Assembly (NCBI GenBank): GCA_016719405.1
Contig: JADJZE010000018.1
Span: 1-64,000, forward strand
DNA length: 64,000 nt
Direction: 5' to 3'
Source of the DNA: Candidatus Aalborgicola lynettensis
GTDB taxonomy: Bacteria; Pseudomonadota; Gammaproteobacteria; Burkholderiales; Burkholderiaceae_C
The first letter of the stretch is position 1, and every line of letters begins with the position of its first letter. Made by a program: the position numbers and the translations under genes. Shown here piece by piece: positions 34,612 through 43,147 of the stretch. The notes under the pieces were generated by a model. That model searched no databases. It saw only the letters and a program-made list of their open reading frames with translations, and had not been told where the DNA came from.

Positions 34612-37329
34612 ATGATGCTTTTGCGTGACAGCCACGGCCCCGCCACGGCGGTACAACGATCCGACTACAGCGCCCCGGCGTTCTGGGTGGACACGGTGGA
34701 CCTGACCTTTGACCTGGACCCCGCCAAGACCCGCGTGCTCAACCGCATGCGTTTGCGCCGCAACCCAGGTGTGACACCCCAAGCGCTGCGGCTGGACGGC
34801 GAAGAGCTGAACCTGGCACGCGTGCTGGTCAATGGCCAGGGCACCTCGTTCAAAATCGAGGGCGACAAGCTGGTGCTGGAAAACCTGCCCGAAGGCAATG
34901 ACCCGTTTGATCTGGAAATCTTCACCACCTGCGCCCCCGTTAAAAACACCAAGCTAATGGGCTTGTACGTCAGCGCCGACTCGTTCTTCACGCAGTGCGA
35001 GGCCGAGGGCTTTAGGCGCATCACCTATTTCCTGGACCGCCCGGACGTGATGGCCAGCTACACCGTCACCCTGCGTGCCGACAAAGCCAAATACCCGGTG
35101 CTGCTGTCCAACGGCAACCTGGTCGACAGCGGCGACCTCACCGGTGCCGACAACGCAGGCCGCCACTTTGCCAAGTGGGTCGACCCGCACAAAAAACCCT
35201 GCTACCTGTTTGCCCTGGTGGCGGGTGAGCTGGTGGCGCGCGAACAGCGCATTACCTCCCGCGCGGGTAAAGACCACTTGCTGCAGGTCTATGTGCGCCC
35301 CGGCGACCTGGACAAAACCGAACACGCCATGAACTCACTGATGGCATCCGTGGCATGGGACGAAGCCCGCTTTGGCCTGCCACTGGACCTGGACCGCTTT
35401 ATGGTGGTGGCCACCAGCGACTTCAACATGGGCGCGATGGAGAATAAGGGCCTGAACATTTTCAACACCAAGTACGTGCTGGCCAATGCCGCCACGGCCA
35501 CCGATGCCGATTTTTCGGCCATCGAATCGGTGGTGGGGCACGAATACTTCCACAACTGGACCGGCAACCGCGTCACGTGCCGTGACTGGTTCCAGCTGAG
35601 TTTGAAGGAAGGCCTGACCGTATTTCGCGACCAGGAGTTTTCGCAAGACCTGTGCAGCGATGCGTCGGCCCGCGCCGTCAAACGCATTGAAGACGTGCGT
35701 GTGCTGCGCACCGCCCAGTTCCCGGAAGACGCAGGCCCCATGGCCCACCCGGTGCGCCCGGACAGCTACATCGAAATCAGCAACTTCTACACCGTCACCA
35801 TCTATGAAAAAGGTGCCGAGGTGGTGCGCATGATGCAAACCCTGGTGGGCCGCGACGGTTTTGCCAAAGGCATGAAGCTGTACTTCGAGCGTTTTGATGG
35901 CCAGGCCGTCACCTGCGACGACTTTGCCCAAAGCATGGCCGACGCGAACCCCGGCTCCAGCCTGGCCGCGTTGCTGCCGCAATTCAAGCTGTGGTACAGC
36001 CAGGCCGGTACACCGCGCTTGCACGCACGTGGTGAATTTGATGCGGCGCAACGTACTTACACCCTGCACTTCACCCAGCGCTGTGCGCCCACACCCGGCC
36101 AGACCGTGAAGGCGCCTTTTGTCATCCCGGTGCTGCTGGGCCTGGTTGGACAAGACGGCAGCGCTCTGCCCCTGCAACTGCATGGCAGCAGCGAAGCGCC
36201 AGCGGACAACCACCTGTTTGTGATGACGGGCGAGACTGCCAGCATCACCTTTACCCACATCGACGCAGAACCGGTGCCGTCGATTTTGCGGGGCTTTTCT
36301 GCCCCCGTAACGCTGGACTTTGACTACAGCGACGCGCAGTTGCTGACCCTGCTGGCCAACGACCCCGATCCGTTCAACCGCTGGGAGGCCGGACAACGCT
36401 TGGCGCTGCGCAGTGCTATCAAATCAATAGCTGGTGACGCACAATCTACGGGCGCAAACCCCTTAAATGATGCCTATCTGGAAGCCATGCGCAGCGTGCT
36501 GCGCCACCCCACGCTGGACGCCGCATTCAAAGACCTGGTGCTGACCCTTCCCTCCGAGGCCTACATTGCCGAGCAGCTCGACGTGGTAGACCCCCAGCGC
36601 ATTCACGCAGTGCGCGAGGCCATGCGCATGCAACTAGCACAAAGCCTGCACACCGACTGGGCGTGGGCCGTGACCGCACACCAGGACAACGGCGCCTACC
36701 GCCCCGACCCGGTTTCCAGCGGTCGGCGCGCCCTGACCGGCATGGCCCAGTACTTTTTGTGCCTGGCGGCCACGCAGTCTGGCGACACGGTGTGGCCCGG
36801 CAAGACTTTGCAGCGTTTCAAAGACGCCAGCAACATGACCGACCGATTCAACGCCCTGCTGGCGCTGGTGGTCAGCGGGCACCCGCTGGGCGAGGCTGCA
36901 TTGGCGCGCTTTCATGCCCTGTTCAAGCACGAGGCCCTGGTCATCGACAAATGGTTTGCACTGCAAGCCAGCACACCAGACCGCGGCGGTCGCGTGTTGC
37001 CCGCCGTGCGCCAGTTGATGGCGCACCCGGACTTCAACATCCGCAACCCGAACCGGGCCCGCAGCGTGATCTTCAGCTATTGCAGCGCCAACCCTGGTGC
37101 GTTTCACCGGGCGGATGCGGCAGGCTACGTATTCTGGAGCGAACGTGTCATCGAACTCGATGCCATTAACCCGCAGGTTGCCGCCCGACTGGCCCGCGCC
37201 ATGGACCGCTGGAAGAAGCTGACTGAGCCCTACCGCAGCGCCGCCCGCGAGGCCCTGTCGCGTGTGGCCGCCAAAACCGACCTCAGCAACGATGTGCGCG
37301 AAGTGATTGACCGCGCCCTTGCTGACTGA
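34612..37329 (+). CDS. pepN: Aminopeptidase N
   Basis: A 905-residue M1 zinc aminopeptidase that releases N-terminal amino acids from peptides in the cytoplasm. The GAMEN exopeptidase motif is in NMGAMENKGLNIFN and the zinc site is HEYFHNWTGNR with the downstream glutamate in LKEGLTVFRDQEF. The alanyl-aminopeptidase C-terminal helical domain is present. GGAGAACC lies 9 nt before ATG 34612 (MMLLRDSHGP). Residues about 601-620 (AIKSIAGDAQSTGANPL) come from a dispersed repeat inserted in frame between the beta and helical domains. Confidence 0.95.
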   Translation: MMLLRDSHGPATAVQRSDYSAPAFWVDTVDLTFDLDPAKTRVLNRMRLRRNPGVTPQALRLDGEELNLARVLVNGQGTSFKIEGDKLVLENLPEGNDPFDLEIFTTCAPVKNTKLMGLYVSADSFFTQCEAEGFRRITYFLDRPDVMASYTVTLRADKAKYPVLLSNGNLVDSGDLTGADNAGRHFAKWVDPHKKPCYLFALVAGELVAREQRITSRAGKDHLLQVYVRPGDLDKTEHAMNSLMASVAWDEARFGLPLDLDRFMVVATSDFNMGAMENKGLNIFNTKYVLANAATATDADFSAIESVVGHEYFHNWTGNRVTCRDWFQLSLKEGLTVFRDQEFSQDLCSDASARAVKRIEDVRVLRTAQFPEDAGPMAHPVRPDSYIEISNFYTVTIYEKGAEVVRMMQTLVGRDGFAKGMKLYFERFDGQAVTCDDFAQSMADANPGSSLAALLPQFKLWYSQAGTPRLHARGEFDAAQRTYTLHFTQRCAPTPGQTVKAPFVIPVLLGLVGQDGSALPLQLHGSSEAPADNHLFVMTGETASITFTHIDAEPVPSILRGFSAPVTLDFDYSDAQLLTLLANDPDPFNRWEAGQRLALRSAIKSIAGDAQSTGANPLNDAYLEAMRSVLRHPTLDAAFKDLVLTLPSEAYIAEQLDVVDPQRIHAVREAMRMQLAQSLHTDWAWAVTAHQDNGAYRPDPVSSGRRALTGMAQYFLCLAATQSGDTVWPGKTLQRFKDASNMTDRFNALLALVVSGHPLGEAALARFHALFKHEALVIDKWFALQASTPDRGGRVLPAVRQLMAHPDFNIRNPNRARSVIFSYCSANPGAFHRADAAGYVFWSERVIELDAINPQVAARLARAMDRWKKLTEPYRSAAREALSRVAAKTDLSNDVREVIDRALAD
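36412..36470 (+). repeat. Dispersed two-hairpin repeat, copy 7 (inside pepN)
   Basis: GTGCTATCAAATCAATAGC, then TGGTGACGCACAATC and TACGGGCGCAAACC: the first hairpin is intact and the second arm is diverged. In frame inside pepN. Confidence 0.6.
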
Positions 37330-37420
37330 GGCCCAACCGCCCGCCCACGCCACGCGCCACTGAAAAATACCCTTTGCACGGCCGGCGCGGGCGTGATACC
37401 CCTTTACTTTTAGGAACTGT

Positions 37421-38425
37421 ATGCCACCCAAAATTTCTCTCTCCCGCTACCTCGTGGAACAACAGCGCATGGACGGCCACATTCCGGCTGAATTGCGCCT
37501 GCTGCTCGAAGTGGTAGCCCGCGCATCCAAAAGCATCAGCCAGTCCGTCAACAAAGGCGCCCTGGGCGATGTGATGGGGGGCACCGAAAGCGAGAATGTG
37601 CAAGGCGAAGTGCAGAAAAAGCTCGACATCATCGCCAACGAGGTACTGATTGAGGCCAACGAATGGGGTGGCCACCTGGCGGCCATGGCCAGCGAAGAGA
37701 TGGAGGGCATCTACGTGGTGCCCAACCGCTACCCGCAGGGCGAGTTTTTGCTGCTGTTCGACCCCCTGGACGGCTCCAGCAACATCGACGTCAATGTCAG
37801 CATCGGCACCATCTTCAGCGTGCTCAAAAAGCCCGAAGGTGCAGGCGTGAGTGAGCAGGACTTTTTGCAACCCGGCTGCAAACAGGTGGCCGCAGGCTAC
37901 TGCGTCTACGGCCCCCAAACCACCCTGGTACTGACGGTGGGCGACGGCGTGGCCATGTTCACCCTGGACCGCGAACAAGGCTCGTTTGTGCTGACGCAGG
38001 AAAACGTCAAAATTCCGGAAGACACCAAAGAATTCGCCATCAACATGAGCAATATGCGCCACTGGGATACCCCGGTGAAGCGTTATGTGGATGAATGCCT
38101 GGCCGGTGTGGAAGGGCCACGTGGCAAAGATTTCAATATGCGCTGGGTTGCCAGCATGGTGGCCGATGTGCACCGCATTCTGACCCGCGGCGGCGTCTTC
38201 TTGTACCCCTGGGACAAGCGTGAACCCAACAAGCCTGGCAAGCTGCGCCTGATGTACGAGGCCAACCCCATGAGCTGGCTGGTCGAACAGGCAGGCGGCG
38301 CGGCGACCAACGGCCGGGAACGCATTTTGGACATTCAGCCTACCAAATTGCACGAGAGGGTCAGCGTGATACTGGGATCCAAAAACGAAGTAGAGCGCAT
38401 CACCCACTACCACACCAAACCCTAA
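37421..38425 (+). CDS. fbp: Fructose-1,6-bisphosphatase class I
   Basis: A 334-residue enzyme that hydrolyses fructose-1,6-bisphosphate in gluconeogenesis. The metal site DPLDGSSNIDVNVSIGTIFS, the active-site region KFNMRWVASMVADVHRIL (seen as FNMRWVASMVADVHRIL) and YEANPMSWLVEQAGG are all present. The start at 37421 follows TAGGAACTGT. The gene lies directly upstream of the tRNA-Thr promoter and is not evidently in an operon with pepN, which is separated by 91 nt. Confidence 0.95.
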   Translation: MPPKISLSRYLVEQQRMDGHIPAELRLLLEVVARASKSISQSVNKGALGDVMGGTESENVQGEVQKKLDIIANEVLIEANEWGGHLAAMASEEMEGIYVVPNRYPQGEFLLLFDPLDGSSNIDVNVSIGTIFSVLKKPEGAGVSEQDFLQPGCKQVAAGYCVYGPQTTLVLTVGDGVAMFTLDREQGSFVLTQENVKIPEDTKEFAINMSNMRHWDTPVKRYVDECLAGVEGPRGKDFNMRWVASMVADVHRILTRGGVFLYPWDKREPNKPGKLRLMYEANPMSWLVEQAGGAATNGRERILDIQPTKLHERVSVILGSKNEVERITHYHTKP

Positions 38426-38448
38426 GGTTTCTCGGTTAGGGCCACGGA

Positions 38449-38454
38449 TATAAT
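38449..38454 (+). promoter_or_regulatory. -10 element of the tRNA-Thr promoter
   Basis: A perfect TATAAT lies 14 nt before the tRNA. No convincing TTGACA is seen at the -35 position, but the GC-rich stretch just downstream resembles a stringent-type discriminator. Confidence 0.6.
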
Positions 38455-38467
38455 GCGTGGCTTACCA

Positions 38468-38543
38468 GCCGGTGTAGCTCAGTCGGTAGAGCAGCTCATT
38501 CGTAATGAGAAGGTCGGGTGTTCGATTCATCTCTCCGGCACCA
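38468..38543 (+). tRNA. tRNA-Thr (anticodon CGT)
   Basis: The 76-nt sequence folds as a cloverleaf with a 7-bp acceptor stem (one U-U mismatch), D-arm GTAGCTCAGTCGGTAGAGC, anticodon loop TTCGTAA with CGT at 38501-38503, T-loop TTCGATT, and an encoded CCA end. Threonine tRNA CGT (thrW type) is a known integration site for mobile elements in proteobacteria, and a second degenerate copy of its 3' half lies at 39038. Confidence 0.95.
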
Positions 38544-38559
38544 AGTAAACAAAGGAAAC

Positions 38560-38589
38560 CCTGCTATATAAAACGTAGCAGGCTTTTTT
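38560..38589 (+). terminator. Rho-independent terminator of the tRNA-Thr gene
   Basis: CCTGCTA and TAGCAGG form a 7-bp stem around a 9-nt A/T-rich loop, followed by CTTTTTT. Confidence 0.85.
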
Positions 38590-38703
38590 GTTTATGGCTC
38601 CATGTAGCCACTGGTGCAAGGTTTTGTGCCATGTAGGCAGTGCCAGCAGCATTCGTTGGTCGCATAAGTCAGGCGCAGGGGCTAAGGAGCCAAGCAGGCT
38701 TGG

Positions 38704-38871
38704 TCACTGTGGCCAGTTGTGCAGACCGTGCAAGAAGTGCGGCACACCGGTCGGGTTCACCGCGAAGGTAAAAAACACGTCGTCCGGGTCGCGCATCACG
38801 TAAACCCGCACGACGGGCAAGTCTTGGGCCATGGTAAGCTCAATCCCGTCTGATTTTCTGGGTCGCGCCAT
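38704..38871 (-). CDS. Small hypothetical protein in the tRNA-linked segment
   Basis: A 55-residue open frame from ATG to TGA: it starts MARPRKSDGIELTMAQ, contains VRVYVMRDPDDVFFTF and ends HFLHGLHNWPQ. The basic N-terminus (ARPRKSD) and acidic middle look protein-like rather than random, but no family is recognised. It could be the remains of a gene from the lost element. Confidence 0.35.
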   Translation of the reverse strand: MARPRKSDGIELTMAQDLPVVRVYVMRDPDDVFFTFAVNPTGVPHFLHGLHNWPQ

Positions 38872-39037
38872 CGTCTAACCTTCTCATTGGTTGCCATGTT
38901 GCCACTTTTCGGCTAACTGGGCGAATACCACTCGATGAGTAAACTGATTACCTGTACAGTACGAGCATCATATGCCGTTGATTTATATAGATTTTGCTAC
39001 GTCAATCAACACAAGCGAATGTGCCTGCGCTACTACC

Positions 39038-39080
39038 CGTAATGAGGAGGTTGGATGTTCGATTCGTCTATTCAGCACCT
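39038..39080 (+). repeat. Degenerate copy of the tRNA-Thr 3' half (possible attachment-site relic)
   Basis: Aligned without gaps to 38501-38543 (anticodon to CCA end), 35 of 43 positions match, counted by eye; six of the eight changes are transitions. The copy covers only the 3' half, the part usually duplicated by integration of tRNA-targeting elements. It has lost the CCA (CCT) and is probably not expressed. Confidence 0.7.
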
Positions 39081-39177
39081 GTACAGAAGGAAAATTCGTT
39101 ACCTCAAAAATGGCGCGTTTTCCGCTCTGGCATCGTATGCAAGCGATGCGCTTTGAACACTGACCAGAGGCTCTCCC

Positions 39178-39612
39178 ATGGCAACACGTTACGTTATGCA
39201 GCGCCACACAGTGGCGTGGCGCATTCAGATTTGGACATCCTTTATTTCCTCCATAGCGGCTTGCGCGGTTGGTATTGCGTACATGCCCAGCCAAGAGGTT
39301 GACACGGCCTTTTTGGTCATCGGACTGCTTTTTTGTGTATTCACTTCCTTTGCCGTCGCAAAAACCATTCGCGATAACCGCGATGGACCTAACGACGCTT
39401 CTTTGTGGGTCATGGCGGTGTGGGCGTCCTTCGTGGCCGCCAACTGCCTGATGGCATGGGGACTGTGGGGACTCACTATTACACCCTGGCACCGTGGATT
39501 CATGGTGGTAAGCTGGCTGTATGTAGTCGGCAGCGCGTGCTCCGTGGCGAAAATGATGCGCGACCAATATGAGGCCGATTTGATAGAACGTGACGCCAAT
39601 GTCACTTCATAA
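39178..39612 (+). CDS. YiaAB-family inner membrane protein
   Basis: A 144-residue protein with four membrane segments in two helix-hairpin units: IWTSFISSIAACAVGIAYM, FLVIGLLFCVFTSFAVAKTI, VMAVWASFVAANCLMAWGL, FMVVSWLYVVGSACSVAKM. The repeated FxxxKTIRDN / SVAKMMRDQ ends mark the two YiaAB units. The function is not known; in E. coli YiaA has been linked to stress responses. The ATG at 39178 follows AGAGGC closely. It lies just beyond the decayed tRNA-linked segment, so it may be native. Confidence 0.75.
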   Translation: MATRYVMQRHTVAWRIQIWTSFISSIAACAVGIAYMPSQEVDTAFLVIGLLFCVFTSFAVAKTIRDNRDGPNDASLWVMAVWASFVAANCLMAWGLWGLTITPWHRGFMVVSWLYVVGSACSVAKMMRDQYEADLIERDANVTS

Positions 39613-39754
39613 AACTGCGTTGCAATTGAAAAAAGACGCTGCATTCACGTCGCGCTTCAGCGACCGCAATCTCCCCTTCTTCGTTACGGCTTACCGCGTT
39701 ACTTGAAGGCCATCCGATGGCAACACCCTGTCGCTTAGAGGCACCGTAGCTACT

Positions 39755-40180
39755 TCAGCGCAACAAAATCAAGCGCGCAAAAGCATTTTCCTCGCACCAG
39801 ATCAGGGCGTTTTGCGCCAATTGTTGGCCCAGCGTCTGCGCGTCTTGCAAAGAGACCCCACCCACCAGGTAGCTGGGTTCGGGTTTCCAGCTGCCATCGG
39901 ACGATTCTCCCGTGCCCTGTGCATAAGGCAAACCGCGCGCCTCGATCCATTGCACCAGCTGCCGTTGGCGGACCGCATTCGCAGTATCGTCAAGCGGTTG
40001 ACTATAGGGATTGCAGGCCGTGATATAGGCCGCACTGTGGCAACAATGTCGTGCCATCCAGCGGTTAAGCTCAGGGTTTGCCTGCCCCGCCATCACAACA
40101 AATGGTGGTGTGGCCTGCACGGTATACCGGGTGGTGAGATAAGCGGTCAACAACTCAGGCGCAATGGCGGTGTTTGGCAT
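39755..40180 (-). CDS. DUF3293 family protein
   Basis: A 141-residue soluble protein matching DUF3293: LTAYLTTRYTV at the N-terminus, the ITACNPYSQPLDDTANAVRQRQL motif in the centre, and SYLVGGVSLQDAQTLGQQLAQNALIW towards the end. The function is unknown. It diverges from the YdcF/ElyC-like gene with a 26-nt gap, so their promoters overlap. Confidence 0.8.
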   Translation of the reverse strand: MPNTAIAPELLTAYLTTRYTVQATPPFVVMAGQANPELNRWMARHCCHSAAYITACNPYSQPLDDTANAVRQRQLVQWIEARGLPYAQGTGESSDGSWKPEPSYLVGGVSLQDAQTLGQQLAQNALIWCEENAFARLILLR

Positions 40181-40206
40181 AGCGGCATATTGGTAAAGTC
40201 CATGCC

Positions 40207-40977
40207 ATGTTTATAGCGTCCAAAATTTTGGCTTTGTTCACCCAGCCCTTGTGGTGGGTAATTGCGCTGCTTGCGCTGGCCTGCATGACGGTACGGCGCC
40301 GACCCGTCATCGGTCAGCGTCTCATCATCACTGCCATGGCAATTTTGCTGGTGCTGGGATGGCAGCCGATTCCTGAACTGTTGATCCGCCAACTTGAGAG
40401 CCGGTATGCAGAAGTGCCCCTGCAAACCGATTTATCAGAGTATGAGGGCGTCATCGTCCTGGGGGGTGGAACCGAACTTGGCCATGTGGCACAGGCACAT
40501 ATTCAACCCCTGGTGACAGACGCCGCCGAACGTCTGAGCGCACCCGTGGCCATGTTGCGACACAACCCGCATTTGCGCATCGTATACACCGGGGGAGAGG
40601 GTGAACTACTGGGTAGTGGCCCCAGCGAGTCGGAACGGGCAAAGATGTTTTTTGACGCAATGGGCTTGCACAACGGGCAAATAGTGTACGAATCTGCGTC
40701 ACGCAACACCTACGAAAATGCAGTGCTGACGGCACGCCTGGCTGGGGTAGACAAAGCCCGGCGCTGGTTGCTCGTAACATCCGCCTTCCACATGCCTCGC
40801 TCCATGGCCACATTTGCCAAAGTCGGCTGGAACGTGCGTGCTTACCCGGTTGATTTTCGCACCGGCACCAACACTCCATGGACCCAATATTCACTGCGCG
40901 ATGGCGTAGTCGCCTGGCAGTTGTTGTTGCATGAGTGGCTCGGCCTGCTGGCGTACCGCATTACGGGGCGACTGTAG
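40207..40977 (+). CDS. YdcF/ElyC family protein (DUF218)
   Basis: A 256-residue protein with two N-terminal membrane segments (LALFTQPLWWVIALLALACM and LIITAMAILLVLGW) and a DUF218 domain: VIVLGGGTELG, IVYTGGEGE, SRNTYENAVLTA, RRWLLVTSAFHMPRSMATFAKVGW. ElyC acts in peptidoglycan and undecaprenyl-phosphate lipid-carrier metabolism in E. coli; which branch this belongs to is not certain. Its end overlaps the convergent CorC-like gene by 17 nt. Confidence 0.82.
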   Translation: MFIASKILALFTQPLWWVIALLALACMTVRRRPVIGQRLIITAMAILLVLGWQPIPELLIRQLESRYAEVPLQTDLSEYEGVIVLGGGTELGHVAQAHIQPLVTDAAERLSAPVAMLRHNPHLRIVYTGGEGELLGSGPSESERAKMFFDAMGLHNGQIVYESASRNTYENAVLTARLAGVDKARRWLLVTSAFHMPRSMATFAKVGWNVRAYPVDFRTGTNTPWTQYSLRDGVVAWQLLLHEWLGLLAYRITGRL

Positions 40978-42271
40978 TCTGTGGCAGCTTGCGGGCTAAC
41001 ACCTTGTCGACGCGCTTGCCCTCTAGCGCATGCACCTCAAATTGCCATTGCGCACATTCAATGCGTTCGCCTCGCATTGGCAACTTGCCCGACACGGCCA
41101 TCAACAAACCAGCCAGAGTGTTGTAGCGCCCCCGCTCTTCTTGCGGTAACTCGTCAATATCCAAACGGGCCTTGAGCTCACCAACTGGCATCAGGCCGTC
41201 CAATGTCCAGGACCCGTCCGGCAATTCAATAGCCCAGGCCTGGGTGTGGACATCGGGCTGAAGTTCGCCAGTAATGGCCTCCAGCACGTCGTAGGGTGTC
41301 AACAAACCCTGCACCACACCATATTCATCGACCACCATGACCATGCGCGCGGACTGGGTTCGGAACTGCTCAATCAACTCCATGCCACTGAGGGTTTCGG
41401 GCACGAACGACGCGGGCTGCGTCACGCCACCGACGCGGCCCGTGTGCCCGGCACCCAGTTCCAACAGGCGCGCCACACTAATCAAACCCTCAACCTGATC
41501 GAGTGAACCACGGCACACCGGATACCAGGAATGCGCCCCTTTGGAGCCTCGCGTACTAACCTGCTGCAAACACTGGGCCACGCTGTCTGCGGCATCCAGC
41601 CATTCAATATCGGCGCGTGGCAGCATCATCGAGGCCAAGGTCCGGTCGTCCAGATGAAACACATTGCGCACCATCTGGTGCTCGTGTTGCTCGATGATGC
41701 CCGCGTCCACCCCCTCCTCCAGACTGGCCGAAATTTCTTCCTCGGTCACCGCGCGATTGTCAGTCACATCAATACGCAACAACTTGAGCATGCCATGGGT
41801 GCATATAGACAAAAGATGCACAAACGGTTTTGCGCCCGATGCAAACCATGTCATGGGCCTCGCCAACACACGCGCCACCGATTCCGGATACAACTGGCCA
41901 ATACGCTTGGGCACTAGTTCACCAAACAAAATCGTGATGAAGGTGATCAGCGTCACCACGATCGCCGTGGCAGAAATCTCGGCAACCTGGTGCGACAGGT
42001 GCCCGCTGGTCTCCAGCCACAGCGCCACACCATCACTGAAGGCGGCTTCGCCAACAATCCCGTTGAGCATGCCTATGGACGTGACGCCCACTTGCACCGA
42101 GGACAAAGATTGCGTTGGATTGGCCAGCAGCGCCTGAGCCGCCAGTGCACCCTTATCTCCCGCATCGGCCATCGCCTGCAAACGCACCTTGCGGCTGGCC
42201 GTCAAAGCCAGCTCGGACATGGCAAAAACGCCATTCAACAACGTCAACAGCACGATCAAGAGAAATTCCAT
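40961..42271 (-). CDS. CNNM/CorC-family hemolysin-type membrane protein (DUF21-CBS-CorC)
   Basis: A 436-residue protein with an N-terminal DUF21/CNNM membrane domain (MEFLLIVLLTLLNGVFAMSE, SVQVGVTSIGMLNGIVGE, and an ELVPKRIG motif), two CBS domains (MMLPRADIEWLDAADS and FVPETLSGMELIEQFRT...GVVQGLLTPYDVLEAITG), and a C-terminal CorC_HlyC domain (DGSWTLDGLMPVGELKARL). Members export or balance Mg2+/Co2+; the hemolysin label is historical. ATG 42271 fits the family start and is 24 nt from the divergent apaH start. Confidence 0.9.
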   Translation of the reverse strand: MEFLLIVLLTLLNGVFAMSELALTASRKVRLQAMADAGDKGALAAQALLANPTQSLSSVQVGVTSIGMLNGIVGEAAFSDGVALWLETSGHLSHQVAEISATAIVVTLITFITILFGELVPKRIGQLYPESVARVLARPMTWFASGAKPFVHLLSICTHGMLKLLRIDVTDNRAVTEEEISASLEEGVDAGIIEQHEHQMVRNVFHLDDRTLASMMLPRADIEWLDAADSVAQCLQQVSTRGSKGAHSWYPVCRGSLDQVEGLISVARLLELGAGHTGRVGGVTQPASFVPETLSGMELIEQFRTQSARMVMVVDEYGVVQGLLTPYDVLEAITGELQPDVHTQAWAIELPDGSWTLDGLMPVGELKARLDIDELPQEERGRYNTLAGLLMAVSGKLPMRGERIECAQWQFEVHALEGKRVDKVLARKLPQTTVAP

Positions 42272-42295
42272 GAAACCCAAGCGAGAATAAAGACC

Positions 42296-43147
42296 ATGGC
42301 ACTTTACCTGATTGGCGACATCCAGGGCTGCGACACCGCGTTGCAGCACCTGCTCGACACACTGGCGTTCTCCCCCAGCCGCGACACGCTGTATGTGTTG
42401 GGAGACCTCGTCAATCGGGGACCCGATTCCGCCGCTGTTCTGCGCCGCATGATGGGCTACGGCGATGCGGCACGTTGCCTGCTGGGTAACCATGACCTGA
42501 ACCTGTTGGCCGTAGCGCAGGGCGTGCGCAAACCCCATCGCAAAGACACCCTGCACACCGTACTGGAGGCGCCCGACCGCACGGCCATGCTGGACTGGCT
42601 GCGCCAGCAACGCCTGGCCATGCTCCTCGCTCTGCCGTCAAACCAGGCACTATTAATGGTGCATGCGGGCGTACTACCTGCGTGGACAGCTACAAAAACA
42701 ATAGCATTGGCAAGGGAAGTTGAAACCGTGCTGCAAGGCCCCGATGCACCAGGATTTTTCCAAACCATGTATGGCAACGCCCCCAACGCCTGGAGTGACA
42801 CGCTCACCGGCACGGACCGACTGCGGGTGATCGTGAACGCGTTGACCCGGCTGCGTTTTTGCACCGCGCAAGGCGCCATGGAGTTCGAGACCAAAGAAGG
42901 GGCAGATGGTGCCCCCGCCGGCTATATGCCCTGGTTTGATGTGCCGCAGCGGCACACTGCCGATGTCATCGTGGCATTCGGCCACTGGTCCACCCTGGGC
43001 TGGCTGGGTCGCAGCGACGTGCTGTCGCTGGACACCGGTTGTGTGTGGGGAGGCTCCCTCAGCGCATTGCGCGTGACCACCGACGGCGGTGCCCCGGTGC
43101 AAGAACTGATTCAGGTGCAATGCGAGGCCGCACAGCGGCCCGGTTGA
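42296..43147 (+). CDS. apaH: Bis(5'-nucleosyl)-tetraphosphatase, symmetrical
   Basis: A 283-residue metallophosphatase. It cleaves diadenosine tetraphosphate to two ADP. The motifs are LIGDIQGCDTALQHLL (GDxxG), LGDLVNRGPDS (GDxVxRG), LLGNHDLNLLAVAQG (GNHD), and the histidine in MVHAGVLPAW. Residues about 131-138 (TATKTIAL) come from the first hairpin of a dispersed repeat, just after the HAGVLP motif where other ApaH proteins vary in length. Divergent from the CorC-like gene and convergent with rhlE, with 0 nt between stops. Confidence 0.94.
   Translation: MALYLIGDIQGCDTALQHLLDTLAFSPSRDTLYVLGDLVNRGPDSAAVLRRMMGYGDAARCLLGNHDLNLLAVAQGVRKPHRKDTLHTVLEAPDRTAMLDWLRQQRLAMLLALPSNQALLMVHAGVLPAWTATKTIALAREVETVLQGPDAPGFFQTMYGNAPNAWSDTLTGTDRLRVIVNALTRLRFCTAQGAMEFETKEGADGAPAGYMPWFDVPQRHTADVIVAFGHWSTLGWLGRSDVLSLDTGCVWGGSLSALRVTTDGGAPVQELIQVQCEAAQRPG
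42687..42708 (-). repeat. Partial dispersed repeat, copy 8 (inside apaH)
   Basis: Minus strand reads ATGCTATTGTTTTTGTAGC, the first hairpin of the family only, in frame inside apaH. Confidence 0.5.

Larger units (their letters stand above)
38590..39177. other. Decayed segment between the tRNA-Thr gene and its partial copy, plus flank
   Basis: These 588 nt hold no confident gene. Base composition is more A/T-rich than the neighbours, notably at 38880-39010 (ATTTATATAGATTTTGCTA). The segment carries one short minus-strand open frame (38704-38871) and the tRNA-like fragment at 39038-39080. This is what remains after loss of most of an integrated element, as an inference. Confidence 0.5.

Noticed and set aside
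38560..38589. Possible further copy of the dispersed repeat (CTGCTATATAAAACGTAGCAGG)
   Set aside because: It resembles the first hairpin but is followed by a T-run and lacks the GCGCAC arm; it is best read as the tRNA terminator.
38588..38803. 71-residue plus-strand open frame after tRNA-Thr
   Set aside because: It overlaps the tRNA terminator, has no ribosome site and shows no protein-like pattern.
39038..39080. A second functional tRNA-Thr gene
   Set aside because: Only the 3' half is similar; acceptor 5' strand and D-arm are absent, and the CCA end is changed.
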